This document shows positions 20,132-32,936 of a stretch of 64,000 bases of DNA, piece by piece. The notes beneath the pieces are model-generated. The model saw only the letters and a program-made list of their open reading frames with translations, was not told the DNA's origin and did not search any database. The stretch is from Tubulanus polymorphus (Eukaryota; Nemertea; Palaeonemertea; Tubulaniformes; Tubulanidae): the NCBI RefSeq assembly GCF_964204645.1, contig NC_134031.1, positions 14,090,307 through 14,154,306 on the forward strand, in the 5' to 3' direction. A program made the translations under genes and the position numbers. How positions within the stretch are numbered: the first letter of the stretch is position 1; each line of letters starts with the position of its first letter.

Positions 20132-23020
20132 GCAGCCGAATAAGTGTTACACAACGAGTTAATACACACTACGCAGTTAGACCACAAAACTCCTAGCTAT
20201 TATATGGCTATCATGATTATCTTAAATTAGAATTCGATCACCATCACTATCATACATCAATAGATCCGCTCGTGTATTGTGAATCACTTTGAAAATAACC
20301 CGAAAGTGGAAAGAGGTATAATACACTGTGCCATAAAAGATCCAGTTGCGAGACGATACTGTGATTCAGCTAAACAACTTTCCATTAATTCCGTTAATAG
20401 AAATAAAAGCAATCAAGAATACATTTAGAATATATCAAAGAACATTTGAATGTTTTGCCTTGCATGCTAGTAAAAAATAGATAACTGATTTGTGTTGAAC
20501 CAGTGCCTTTGGGAATAAGACGAAAAGCTTATTTTGTGGTAGTGGTTCATGTAATGTGAATTCTGTTATGGCTTTTTTACTGAAAACTTCAATAATATCT
20601 ATAATTTAGGTAGGTAAGATAATAATTAGTAATTACTAGTTAAAGCAAGTTTCATCTTTTATTGGTAGGTCGACGTATTGGTTTGATGTCTGCTCTGGAA
20701 TTCTATTACTGACGAAATATAATTACATCCAGTTGAAGAATTAACTTATAGGATTTGAAAAAAAGACTTCAGTTTATATAAAAAATCCCGTTAGGAAATT
20801 CCAGTTCAGTAAACAATTCCATTCAACCTGAACAGCAAGCAACGATCTGGGGCTTTTAGCGTCGTCATTATATAGGCCTACTTTGAAATTCTGAAATAAC
20901 TGAGCCATATTGACTGTATTTTCTGCTCTCGATTTCAACGAATAAATAGTCCGAAAGTTAATATTAACACATAGACTATAAAGGCACGCTATGGTTAACA
21001 TAATAGTGAAAACGATAAGTCTATTGCGACACAGATTAAAATAATTGGTAATGAAAACTAGTGTATGGAAAATAGGGTCTGAAGTGCTGACTCCTACACC
21101 CTAAATTCTAGTAAAGAAATTATTTTTTCATGTGTCCAATCAGTATTTGATGAATCTATGCTAATGAACCTACATACAGATCGCATAGGAGACACTTTAG
21201 GTGATGGTCTCACTGTATAAACTATAGGGTTGCTAATGTTCACCTATTGATGACGATCGTTCAGCCGCTCTCAAGAGCTATCAAGAATTCTTAGTTTTAA
21301 TCCATCCCTAAATAAATTGGGCCATTTCTATTGAAGCCCGTTGCATTATACAAAAACAAGAGCATATCACCATAGTTGCACCATGGGCACGCTATAACAA
21401 AAACAACTGAGGAGGTCAATAGTCAACGGGATCCAATATTCGCTACTCTGCTTTAAAATTAAAATGGACTTACGAAAATTCGAATACATCTCTGCAGTTC
21501 GTTTCAGATCTTGCAAGAAAAAAGGAAAACCACACTATCAATAACGATGATGTCTAAAATGTGCAATGAACATCTTTAGGCAAATACTGACCTTCAAATT
21601 CAAACATTGTATATATAGATTAATGATACAAAATATGATATACATTGATACACATAATTTAGTTATCGGGCCCATTGCAGGTCTACGAAATTTTCTGATA
21701 TATTTTGAATGTGTATTTGTGACGCATTCATACGGTTGTTGATTGATAAGCGTGAGTCTATCCGGGTAACGGGTAATAATCCGCCACATGAAAATCTCGC
21801 CCTTCCAAATTGAATTTCATAACATGTTAATCGATGATTCTCATCTTGATTAAGAAAAACATATAATGATTTGACTATTTCTACTGAGCACTAGATGATC
21901 GACAGTAATCCCTTCAAAGTGTTAAAAAGCGATAAATTCGCCATATAAAACAAAAGCGATCAGACCATTTTAATACCCCGATAACACTGATTTAGGCACG
22001 GGTATTTGTGCGATAGATTATTGCTGGAGATTTATAATAAAATTCAGAGCACTCATGCAGCATTGTAGTAAAGATTGACTGTTTATTTCCTGATGCTCAT
22101 TGTGGCCTATAGGCCTACACAAGAATGGAGATCAGATGAAATGAAGTCCTGTCATTCAACCAAACGGATATTCAATTAATTTCATTAATAAAGAAGCAAA
22201 CAAAACTAAAGAAATAAAATCGTTTCTTTGACAGAATTTGAACTTGGACCCTGAATGCTTTGTTTTGCACACACTCAGCTGCTAACAAAATAAACAACGG
22301 TTTGTTTTGGCTATTGCGCATGCAGTGACGTCATTGTAGTGTATAATACTAATTCTTGTGGTTTTTATTGGAGGTTGGAAAATAAATGCGCTTACACTCT
22401 ACAAATATGTTTTACACTCTATCAAGCATCAGAATTTGATAAAGTAACTTCCCTATATTAATTGTGACTTTTATAATTACGGGAACTTTGTACCAGGTTT
22501 TGGAACTTAAGATTTCGATCGTTATAATATATTATAAAAAGATGTATAGTGCAACCCACTGGAGGTTTCAATTTAGGCCTAGAATAGTTTTTTGAGTTTT
22601 TCTTTATTTTCTACTTGATTTAAATTCGATTGCCTGGCAGGTTTAGAATTTTTAATGCTGCGTTAACTCTCAGATCCGTAAATCACGGTATTTGACCATA
22701 TTGGGCCATTAGAAAGACGGGAAATTATCGAAGGCTTCGATTCCGACATTCCATGTCAAAATGAGTTCCCGGAACTCACTGTTGCTGGGTTTTTGGAAAC
22801 GCTTGCCATCGAGGATGGGAATTTGATTATTCTGGTGTCCGTTTTGTGCAAATCAATGACATAATAACACGACATCGCCAATTCTAAGCCGGCTTGAAAA
22901 TGAGGTTAAGTGGTTCCCGCGGCTTCAATTCAAAGAAAACAGGTTTTCACCTACTTCAAATTTAAGCCGAAAACAGGGAAATTAACTGTATTTTCCTTAT
23001 TTGTCGCATACACCCTTTAC
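20132..23020. other. LINE 5' flank and unannotated sequence
   Basis: The first few hundred bases right of 20132 should hold the LINE 5' UTR, whose limit I could not place. Beyond it, no supported gene, repeat or RNA was seen. Confidence 0.4.
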
Positions 23021-25400
23021 TGTGGTTAGATAGATAGTTTATTCTTAATCAAAGTGTATACTACACTTGTATGACAGATAATCAAAATTACAAATCTTAA
23101 CAAAATAATTTAGTCAAAATTACATCTTGAAAAAACAGAAATATTTAGTTGATGGGGTAGCTATATTTACTCGGTTTGGTCGCCTCGAAGCATTTTCTGT
23201 CTACTGAACATTGAAATCAAATATCTTCCAACAGATCTAAGTTTTCCGATTGAATTAGTAGTTAGAAGTTGAATAAAATTTGCCATGCTAGGATGTGTTC
23301 TAAAATAACGAGGTAAGAGATTACTTCGAAGCGAGTTGTATGAGGGGCAGGACATGAGAACGTGATATTCGTCCTCAATTTCGTCAGTGGAGCAAGTTGT
23401 ACAAGTGCGGTTTTCTCTCGGCGTTAAGGGCCTGGTCCATCTACCTGTTTCAATCCTAAGATCGTGACTGCCGCATCTAAATTTAGAGATAAGGTTAACT
23501 ATTTTTGTGTCATTAATGTCAAGGTATCGTTCGTATACGAAACTTCCGTTGAAATATCTATAAAGATTGCACTTAGGGCTACGTTCTAAAGCCGCCCTCC
23601 ACGACTGAATGTAATGGTCTTTCAACCTTTGTTCGACGAGTTTTAAAAAGAATCGATCATTTTGAACTTCTTGCGCTAGCCAATAATTGCCGACACCTAG
23701 GCCGTTAAGGAAGTCACGCATTTTTGAGGCCCAGTTACAGGTGCGCGGGCTGTTCTGAATATCACCATAAAGCAGATTGTAAGTTTGGCGTAAAAGTGTG
23801 TTCTCCTCTGACCGCAGAATTTTTAACCAAAACTTTGCTACAGAGATTTGTATATCTATAGACAGAGGGAAACAGCCTAGTTCACCGTAGACCATTACAT
23901 TCGGTGTCGTGGCGCGCACATTGAGTATGTATTTACAGAATTTGACATGAACGGATTCTATATTTCTAACATTTTCCAATGCCCAGATTGGGCTACCATA
24001 CATTAATACTGATTTCACTAATGAATCAAAGATATCAAGCTTGGTTTTAGGTGAAATGAGTCTCGCGTTTAGCAAATACTTCTTGAGTCCAAAGCAAGCT
24101 CTTGTACCTTGATCGGCCTGCGACTTGATTGCAGCAGACATTTTGCCGTTATTTGACATAGTAATGCCAAGGTACTGAAAGGTTGACACCTCTTCCAGTA
24201 GGACATTGTTATAAAAACATAAAAGGGGGTTACGGTTATTTCTACGGTACCCAATTTTCATTGTCTTTGTCTTATCAGAATTCACAGATAGTTTCATCTT
24301 TTTACAATAATCATGCAGAATATCAAGCGCACCCTGCAATTCTCCGGGCGATTGGGCTAGAATGACGGTATCATCGGCGTAAAGCAAGACATATAGTTTG
24401 AATAAATTAAAGTCAATGCCTGAATGGCCATTGTTTATAAAAAATTCTTCATGTCATTAATATAGATATTGAAAAGTACAGGCGAGATACAGTCGCCTTG
24501 CCTTACGCCGACGGTGCAGTCAAAAAAGCTAGATATGAACCCATTGTTTTTGACACATGATTCACTGTTAGCATACATAGATTTAATTATGTCATAAACT
24601 TTGCCAGTGATACCAGCTTCCAGGATCTTTTTCCAGAGAATGTCGTGGTTCAAATAATCGAAGGCCTTAGAAAAATCTACGAATGCCATACACGCATTTT
24701 TCATTTTCTTCGTTATACAGTGATCGATGATTGAAGACAATACAAAGGATTGATTTATAGTACCATTATTTGGCCTAAAACCGGCCTGTGCATTATTTAA
24801 TACTTGGTGTGCCTCTAACCATTGTATAATGCGTGTATTCAGAATAATTGAAAATATTTTTCCGAAGCAGCTCAAGACGGTGATACCTCTATAATTGTTT
24901 GGGTCGGAAGTCATCCCTTTCTTATGAATGGGTGCAATGCAGCCACTGCTCCAATTTTGTGGGTAAATACCTGATTGAAGGATGACATTGAAAAAAATGG
25001 TCAGCACAGGTGTTAGGGTTTCAGAGGCAGTTATAAGCATTTCTGGTAGGATATTATCAAGACCCGGTGATTTGCCTTTTTTAGATTTCTTATCGCTCTT
25101 ATAACTTCATCTCTAGTTATGGGGATGTCTAGATCGTGAGGCATATTAATAGCTTCCGTATCATTTTCATTAAGCAAAAGATCAGGATCAATGTCATCGT
25201 TTGATTCAGATTGAATTATTCCGCGAAAAAAAGTTTCGATACAATTCTCATTCTTAGGATACGAATCGGTTGATTGAATTCGGTCATTTAAACTACTGGC
25301 TAATTTACAGTGGTCACTATTGAAACGATTAATTGAAGTGCCCTTGAAATCAAGATAGATTCCTGTTGCGTAAATTAACTAATTTTCAAGCGACCAACTT
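23021..25400 (-). pseudogene. Second LINE, 3' half (reverse transcriptase and C-terminal domain), frameshifted
   Basis: The 24435-25040 frame carries RT blocks YRGITVLS, AGFRPNNGT, FVDFSKAFD and VRQGDCISPVLFN. The 23167-24387 frame continues with LLYADDTVIL, the QYLGI block and a C-terminal CTTCSTDEIEDEYHVLMSCP knuckle. A one-base change in a T run near 24435 separates them. Another slip, in the A run near 25080, separates the KSPGLDN block from upstream RT sequence that can be traced to about 25380. The endonuclease and ORF1 are absent, the usual 5' truncation. Sequence differs clearly from the LINE at 16.8-20.1 kb, so this is another family of the same broad clade. Confidence 0.85.
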
Positions 25401-25935
25401 CTATTGTCGGTATTCGGTTAGCTCTTGGTTAGCCAGAAGTTTTACCATAAAGACTCAGACTAGATGATTGAATTAAATCTTTGAATCAAAATATTGTCAC
25501 TGGAGTAAATATATATTTTACCTAGGGGATTTCTACCTACAACCATCTAAAATGCCCCAGGCCCTAAATCCAGTAGGTTTATGGCGAAAGGTTAAGATTA
25601 GGAATGTATTAGCAATATAATCTTTTGAAACAGTATTTTGTCTCCCGATGATTTGATTTGCAGGTCAGACTTATTGTTGTCCAAAGTTCTTAAAGTGAAT
25701 TGCTTTAAAGTAATAAGTATCAATGAAACAATATCATAAATTCTGAAGTGAGTTATTTTGTAATAATCCAATTTAAGTGCACTCCGATGCATGCTAAATT
25801 CTTATAAATTCATTTATAAATTTAATTTATACATTTTCCCTCCTCACTTATTCCTTCTATATTAGTTTTACTAATGAACATAACAGTGGCTTCTGCCTAA
25901 TGTCAATAAGCAGCGATTGGGTGCCGCCTCTCTGT
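25401..25935. other. No gene recognised
   Basis: No supported feature. A minus-strand open frame at 25598-25792 has no motif. Confidence 0.4.
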
Positions 25936-25939
25936 GTTA

Positions 25940-26680
25940 ATCTATCACGAAAGATTTAACTCGATTAGAGCCGCTGAAAACGTATTTCTTTGCAGCCATG
26001 AGTTTATGCATACATGTTCTAAATCCGTCGATACGCCCCGCATTCTTTCCATCAGTTCTTCGCAACTCGTTAATAGCTCGTACAGATGTCGTAGCTGCAC
26101 ATCGTGACTTTGTCGGTAGAATAATTTTCTGTTTCGATACACTCATTACACAGGAAAATAAAGCTGGCGAGCGTCCTTTGGTCACCCAGCGAGCACTTGA
26201 AATACTCGGTAACCGCGTCAAAGGGCGTGAAATCGTAATTGTTACCCAAACACGAGTGTTCTCGCTGCAAAAAACGACCATTTATACAGCAGAATCGACG
26301 TACGCGCGAATGCCTTCTTCCGTCCTCGCCTCGGGGTAGTAAAAAGTGTTCATATTTTTCTCAAGTTGCACGCGGGCTTCGACGATCGGCGTGGCGTGGC
26401 GTTACAGATTCATTTTTCAGAACGAACGATGTGTTATAATCCTTGTTGGCAAGCGCATCATTAGAAATGCCTGCACGATCGAGCCACAGGTATATTCTTG
26501 CGCGCGTCAAATCGTCCACCGATCACGTAAAGGAGGTGATTGGCGACGAAATGGGGGCGCGCTCTTTATAAGCAGAAAGCAGCTTTAATCATCGCCAAAT
26601 AAAACCGAAAACTATATCGAACCGACTGCGAAGCAGCGGAGTAGGGCGCCTAACAGCAGATATTGAATTAGCGGGTGAGT
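25940..26680. promoter_or_regulatory. CpG-rich island with TATA box and possible first exon
   Basis: CpG density is high compared with flanks. On the plus strand TTTATAAG (26575-26582) is followed by a possible short exon ending in a strong donor (GCGG/GTGAGT, donor at 26675). On the minus strand a TATAAATGG lies near 26280-26290. Overlapping minus frames (25937-26281) contain cysteine-rich sequence such as FLCNECIETENY but no domain I can name. The layout suggests a promoter, possibly bidirectional, of a host gene or an LTR-type element. Confidence 0.35.
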
Positions 26681-26872
26681 AGTTGTTACCTTATTTTCTT
26701 AACTCAAAACTTGATCCTGACGATCAGCCCAACAAAGCAGGTTCTCCCAAATGCGGTCGACATTTTCTACAGTCAACTCTTCGTTTGACAATGACAAAAT
26801 AATGTCGTAAATTTTCTCAGTAGTCCACGAAAAGCAGGGGCTAGGGACAGGCTGCTTCTCCAAAATGAGCAC

Positions 26873-27360
26873 CTAAGGACAGGTTCCAATGGAAAATTTA
26901 AGACAGGTGTGCCCAAAGACCCACCCAACAATCGGCCGCTGCAGACATATCAACCGCTGATGGTTTGCCCACAAAAATGGAGTTACGGAGAGGTCTATGG
27001 GTAGCTCTATGTCGAATGGACTGTAATTACCTATAGGTGAACCAGGTGTCACCGAACAACAGCACGAAAAACTTGAGCCGCTGGAACAGGTCGAACCAGC
27101 CGATGAAAGCGGCCGTGTGTATGGCTCACTTGTCTGTATCGAGCTATACCCGTTCGAATCCGTACCTGAAGGACTTAAGGTCGGGAAAGGGAACGCTGAA
27201 AGTGGGCACGTGCACTTAATTTGGTCCTGAAAAAGAGCTGACGTTGGACACGCACAATACAAACAGCCATCCGAAAAATCAAAGTCGGACGACCGACAAT
27301 TCATCCTAGTACTGGCCCCAAAGGGTGACTGTGCAGCAGGAGCTGCAGGTGACAAGCGAA
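26873..27360 (+). pseudogene. Possible coding remnant, unknown
   Basis: A plus-strand frame covering roughly 27040-27220 reads as acidic, protein-like sequence (EQQHEKLEPLEQVEPADES and beyond), with a second piece in another frame at about 27250-27350. The longer minus-strand open frame is Ser/Pro/Cys-rich and looks like its shadow. No domain is recognised. The limits are uncertain. Confidence 0.2.
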
Positions 27361-27639
27361 CAGTAACGAGACACCTTTTCCGGGGTGGGGCACCCTAATA
27401 GCCAGTGCTCTGAAGTTTATTTGTACACCGAACTGGTATCAGCCCCGTCATTAACACACAATAGATGAATATCAAAAGAAATACGTAATATGTGAAACGG
27501 TATTATAAATAGCACTGTTAAATTCCAGATCACTGAAAGTAACTGTAAACACGTTGACCTGTCACCTAACGATACGTCGTGATCAGGGATAGCGCATAAA
27601 CTAAAATCCCCTTAATCCCAGGTAGACGTATAAGGCAAC

Positions 27640-27739
27640 CTGCTGGGTTGAGGGTTGGAATCCCTCGGTTGCTGTTCAACAGTTCCGTCGGTGGTAGTAC
27701 CCTTGGTGCTGAGTGGTTTCGAATCCCACAGTGGCTCCC
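27640..27739 (+). repeat. tRNA-like SINE fragment
   Basis: The sequence ends in GGTTTCGAATCCCACAGTGG followed by CTCCC, a T-arm-like stem-loop (GTGG/CCAC around TTCGAAT). A second perfect T-arm-like stem, GAGGG-TTGGAAT-CCCTC, occurs near 27651-27667. The same GGTTC-AATCCCACARTGGCTCCCT ending recurs at 33366-33390 with a clean Pol III B box. The Kolobok element A is inserted directly after CTCCC. Confidence 0.45.
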
Positions 27740-27763
27740 TTAAAGGATTTGTGACACCTAAAT
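27740..27763 (+). repeat. Left TTAA and terminal inverted repeat of Kolobok A
   Basis: TTAA followed by AGGATTTGTGACACCTAAAT. This end is the mirror of the right end at 32937-32960. The TGACAC core is shared with element B. Confidence 0.85.
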
Positions 27764-28050
27764 TATTTCTGCGGTTTTAGTTAGTATGAATAAAATTATT
27801 ACCGACAATATTTACGAAAATTAGAAGCAATGAACGTGCAATGAACGTTTATATGGTTTTGAGAGCGATTTTGATGGAAAATCTCGCACAACAGTTGAAG
27901 CGCGCATCTTCGGGCATTTCCGTCAAACATCGGTGATGATGACGTATAACCGAGAAGACGAACGCGGAAGTGGCTCATTGTACAACGAAGGATTGACTAG
28001 CGCGGACGATATATTATTCGATTATTCTGTTTTTTCTAAGTTTTTCGATC

Positions 28051-31000
28051 ATGCCTCGTCGTTGTATTTACTACAATTGTAGTTAAAGTAATCGCTCTTT
28101 GTTCTGGTGGCCACGGGATACGGTTATTGCGCGTAAATGGACCGCATTTGTGAGCAGAAAGAGAGCACAATGGAAGCCCTCATCCACGAGTGTATTGTGT
28201 GGGAGGCACTTCACCAACGATTCATTTACGAACTATTCAATGTTTACTTCAGGATTCGCGACTAAGTAAGTCTTTTAACATTCAATATTTAAAATAAAAG
28301 CAGTATTGCTATCTCATTCTTTTCATCAGGTCAGGTTAAAAAGTGTTTCAGTACACGGAAACTGGGTCAGGTCCTTTCTTTGTTCATTGCTTCGTTTAGA
28401 CATGTTTTCTGACTAACTGGTCTAGTAACTGCCTTCCCGACTCATTAATTGATGTATCATGGCTGGTTTTACAAGCTGCTCATATTGATTGCCTGAGGAC
28501 TAAATGGACCTCCTGACTCGATGTTAGGTCTACACTTAAAACCTTGAAGCCTAATCTAGTATGCAAGTATAACTATCATATTTTGAATTCCATTTAGATT
28601 ACATTTGAAGCCAGATGCCATCCCTACCATTCACATAAATGACGACGATGATAACAGTCAATCAGATACCACTAAAAGACCAACGTACGCAAAACGAAAA
28701 AGAAAAGAGTTGGTGGAAACTTTAGTAGCTGATACAGTATCTAACGAAGAGTTACAGCCTTCTACATCAACCGCTGAAACGTCATACAGTCCGACAGCTG
28801 ATACATCAACCAGTCCAACATCATCACCAGATAGGCCTCCCAAGTTTGTCGAAAAATCGTCACAGAAAGATATTGAAGCAGAAACCAAAGGTAAATTTCA
28901 CTATATCATAAAAAATTCATGCTACAATAATTTTCTGGCATTCCATTTATATTTTCAACCTGATTTTTAGAAATTATGTTGTGAAAAAGTCTGTAGGTTA
29001 TCTGAGAATAATTGGCGTATTGTTAATCGATGTTTTATTTGTGTCATTAAAGGTAATCAAACGCTTGCATGGAGACCGAAATGTAATCGACGACACTATC
29101 CGAGTCAGGGTAAATTAACAAGGAAGAAAACAACTGGCACACAAATGACCCCTAAAAAGTTTAAGCCTTCGTATGATAGCACCGATACCGACGTATCCAG
29201 CGATGACGAATACTTCGACGATGATCCCGATTATGATCCAGGTGAAGATCCTAATGGATCATCTTCAACTGAATTTGACGATGAATGTAGCTCTTCAGTA
29301 TTCGATGAAATGAGGTAGGATTTTAATTTTCCTACAGTGTTTTTTTACAACACTTATATCATAACTATGATAAGTATAATTTTTTTCAGGGATGACGCAG
29401 AAGTGCCATTACAAAAGAGGTCAAAATTCATTGTTGACCAATCTGCATTGCTGGAACTGTTTGTGTTTTGCATTTTGTGTCGTGGGAAAAACACTGTCCT
29501 TCGCAGAGTAATTTCTACCCAGCTCACCGTGAAGACGAAGTGTCAGCAGTGTCACCATGAAACCAAATGGCAAAGTGAACCATGTGTAAAGCGTATCCCA
29601 ATAACCGGTCTGTTATTAAGTTCACTGATAGTGCTGACTGGAAATCTCACCTCAAAAGTTATACGACTGCTCAGGTAAGAAAAAGAAAATCAAGCATTCA
29701 GTAAAAGGTTTACATCTTGATCGCTTTATAATATGGATAATTATCATTATTGGATTATCTGCTTATAGGTTGGCAGGTATCCAGTGCATGAGTACAAGAA
29801 CTGCGTTTCGGCACCAAGCACAGTTTGTACATAAGGCAGTGTACTCTGTTTGGAAATCAAGTCGTCAGTCTTTACTCGACAGCCTCAAAGGATCAGCACT
29901 TCTCATTGGGGGGATGCTAGGTGTGACAGCCCAGGACACTCTGCAAAATATTGTACATATTCGATAATGGACCTGAAAAGTAATAAGATAATTTCATCAG
30001 AACTGATACAGGTGTGGTATATCATTTGAAATTTTAGTCCTTTATAATAATATTAGTTCTTACTTATAAGAATATAATCTTATTATTCATTTAGTCAAAT
30101 GAGGTAACGTCATCAAACGCTATGGAAATAGAAGGTCTGAAACGTGCTGCAGAACGATTGAAGACATACGAAATCACAGCTTTCATTAGCGATATGCACC
30201 CTTCAGTGCATAAGTGGGCTCGAGACACCTGGAAAGTATCTCATTACTTTGATACCTGGCATTGTGTGAAGGGTAAGTCAATTATCAAATCAGAATCCTG
30301 TTATAACATCCCGCTCTACTTTGAATCAATATCAATTTCACTTGGTGTTAACTCATTCTGGTATGAGAGCAACAGACATTTATTTTCTGTGTAATATTAT
30401 GTTTTGCAGCAGTGATTAAGAAACTCGAGAAACTCAGTAAAAAGAAAGGTCTCGAAGATATCCAAGCTTGGATACAAAGTATCCGAGTTCACCTGTATTG
30501 GTGCGCTATGTCGTCGAAACCTGGGGACCATGAGGATATAAAACGAAAGTGGGAAACCTGTTTGGAACATATTTCAAACAATCATGAAAACTGTATGCAT
30601 GGAGATTATGAAAAGAAAAAAAAATGGATATTACCAGGTATCTATGATAACCAAAAGTCTTCATAAGCTATTGACTTGATACATGGGTGATTAGTTGCAT
30701 TTTACATGTACATATTATATTTCGTCATTTTTCTAGATACATATGCCGCAAGTGAGCTCAACATTCGTCTAATAAATTAGTGTCTTTACAAATTGGATCT
30801 GTGATATTTCTTTAATTTCCATAAACCTAAAGTGCGTGGGACATGAACCTGAGACTTATAAATCCTTCGTGGCTTTGTTTTGGTTCCAACTCGCTAGTGT
30901 TGCCATCTTTTGGTTTTTATTTTAACTTACTACATCTGTATGATTTCAAACCAGGCGATATGGAATAAATAAAATATTCAGATAATATTGTCACATAAAA

Positions 31001-31514
31001 TATGAAAAATGATTTCATTTTTAGGATGTGCACAGCAATCTTGCATTACAACGAAAATAGCGGCAGACTTCAAGCTAAAACTAAAGATGGGAATGAGCGT
31101 TTCACTGTATTTTATCCAAAACACAAAGATGGTCACACGCTTCGTAGAATATTGACCAAAGCAACATATGGTAGGTCACAATTGGATGCATATTAGAACC
31201 CTTTGATCATCGATAGTTTATAAACATATCATTGAAGCCTGTCTATAATTGAAAGCGGATCCTCATTTGCTTCATCAAATATCTTTTTAGGTTATGTCGA
31301 TGAATGCGTTGTTGCAGCAATAAAGATTGCAAACAAGGAAGTCGAAGTGAGTGATTACTGTACTCCTCCACCTCATTTGAGTTCTCAAAAAGTGAAAGTA
31401 ACCAAGGAAGAAGCCATAAACCAGCATTTGTCTCGCTTCAAGAAAGTTACAGAAATCGTGCAATCGAAGCCTCAATCCTCAGGACCAACACAGCAACAGA
31501 AGAGAAAAAGATAA
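28051..31514 (+). pseudogene. Kolobok A transposase gene (THAP + DDE), damaged
   Basis: Ten exons can be traced with consensus splice sites: 28051-28265 (THAP finger, CIYYNC ... VLCGRHF), 28598-28890 (starts with the AVPTF-like box LKPDAIPTI), 29053-29314 (acidic), 29390-29674 (CILC/CQQC zinc ribbon), 29769-30011 (first catalytic Asp block), 30095-30272 (ISDMH, second Asp; DTWHCVK), 30410-30637 (HLYWCAMSS), 31026-31170, and 31291-31514 (basic tail and stop). Lesions: an in-frame TAA at 28084-28086 inside the THAP domain, an extra base in the G6 run 29908-29913 just before the first catalytic Asp, and no counterpart of B's exon 53334-53505, which holds the presumed catalytic Glu. It shares domain order and intron positions with the gene in element B. 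Confidence 0.8.
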
Positions 31515-31624
31515 AACAATAAACTGTAATCAAGATAACGATTAATGAAAAACTAATTCCTGAAATAATTTGTCCGTTTTATTTAATAAAGATACTTATA
31601 TTATTATTTACACACATAATTCAC

Positions 31625-32725
31625 TTAGTCGTCCAGTTTTGGCAGCCTGAATCCTATATAAATGGCGAATTCTTCATCACCGTCTTTCGGAAAGTGTGCC
31701 CGGATGCACGAAACAACACAAGATGGCAAAATAACCCTTATCTTAGGTCCACAGAATCCCCAGCACCAACGAACAAACTGGCGATACGCAATATGTCTGT
31801 ATTTATCATTGGTCTGGCCTTCAAATGCTCTTCTGCCGTATTGGTTTCTATAACCACTCCAGGCTGTTTGAAGAACCCAGACATGTAGGCACACCCCCTT
31901 AAATCCATCGGTGTCAGTGATGCAGTTGTATTCCCCGGAATCGTATCCTTCGAGTTCTCGAATTTTCCCGGCAACAACATCTATCTCACTGCAACACACA
32001 CATTCCGGTTCTGTTGTTAGAATTTGACAATGGGTGCATGTACACCTGTGAAAATAAATTAAAACATTCCATCAAGACATGAAAGGTGGATCTAATTATT
32101 TCTCGTCTGGGTCTAACTGCAGTTTGGGTCACCTTTCCACTGTGTGACGCTAGTTGTTAACGTAAGGTTAGGTACATAACCATTAGGGACACCTAAACTG
32201 CAGTCACTCCCTGGTCTGGAATGAGATATCGGGTAGGCTTTCTAGCAGTCTCTGATTGCCGTTTTAGATGGCTTAGTTAGTTTATACTGAATTCCTTAGA
32301 TACCGGCTGTACAAAAAAAAACTACAAAAGACTATAGAAAGCCTTCTGTTTTACTATTGGTTGACGGATGAATTTAATAACCGAATCCACCATTATCCTT
32401 AGATTGTGTCGCCCCATACTTTGTTAACAACAATAGAAATCCCTTACCATTCATTGAACCGATGAACATCTAATCTAGAGATTCTATCCGGTCTATTGTC
32501 CGGTCTAGCGCCGTCTTCGTCATCGTCTGATGCATCAGGCTCGTACAAATACGGCGGCTCTGCAGCATTAAAAACGTCCATATCGGGCCCCATTTCGCCC
32601 ACCTCAATTTCAGATGATAGTGCACTTTCATCTGAGAATTCTCTTTCGCTTATATTTTCGCTCACTTCGCTAGATGAGGATGAATTGTCGGAGGAATAAT
32701 CACTGCATTCTCTATTGTCGGCCAT
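31625..32725 (-). CDS. P2X7 ballast-domain-like protein, Kolobok A accessory gene
   Basis: Two exons: 32448-32725 from an ATG, and 31625-32045. They are joined across an intron with GTAAGG donor and TTTCACAG acceptor, the split codon restoring a Trp. Exon 1 encodes an acidic, Ser-rich leader ending PYLYEPDASDDDEDG and then RFNEW. Exon 2 opens with CTCTHC and ECVCCSEID and continues to RHIAYRQFVRWCWG, LPSCVVSCIRAHFP and YIGF. These are the landmarks of the zinc-binding cytoplasmic (ballast) domain of vertebrate P2X7 and its many invertebrate relatives. No membrane segment or ion-channel part is present. The gene converges on the transposase gene inside the same TIRs, so it travels with the element. 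Its role is unknown; a zinc- or nucleotide-binding regulator is inference. Confidence 0.8.
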
Positions 32726-32936
32726 TTTGTTTCTGTTTGTTGTTCTCGGTTATACGTCATTCGATGACGTCATTGCCAACGCACGTGGCAATGTAGTCAA
32801 ATGTAAACAAATCATCGGAATTTCTATTAAAAGTCGTATTTAGACCAGTTAGCTAAACCGTAGAAATGTTTTATTGATATCAGTCCAATCTACGATGATT
32901 CATCTACCAAATTAATCATTAAGAATGCAAAACCTG

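Noticed and set aside
26873-27355. 160-residue minus-strand ORF
   Set aside because: Ser/Pro/Cys-rich with no domain; the opposite strand reads more like protein. Not kept as a gene.
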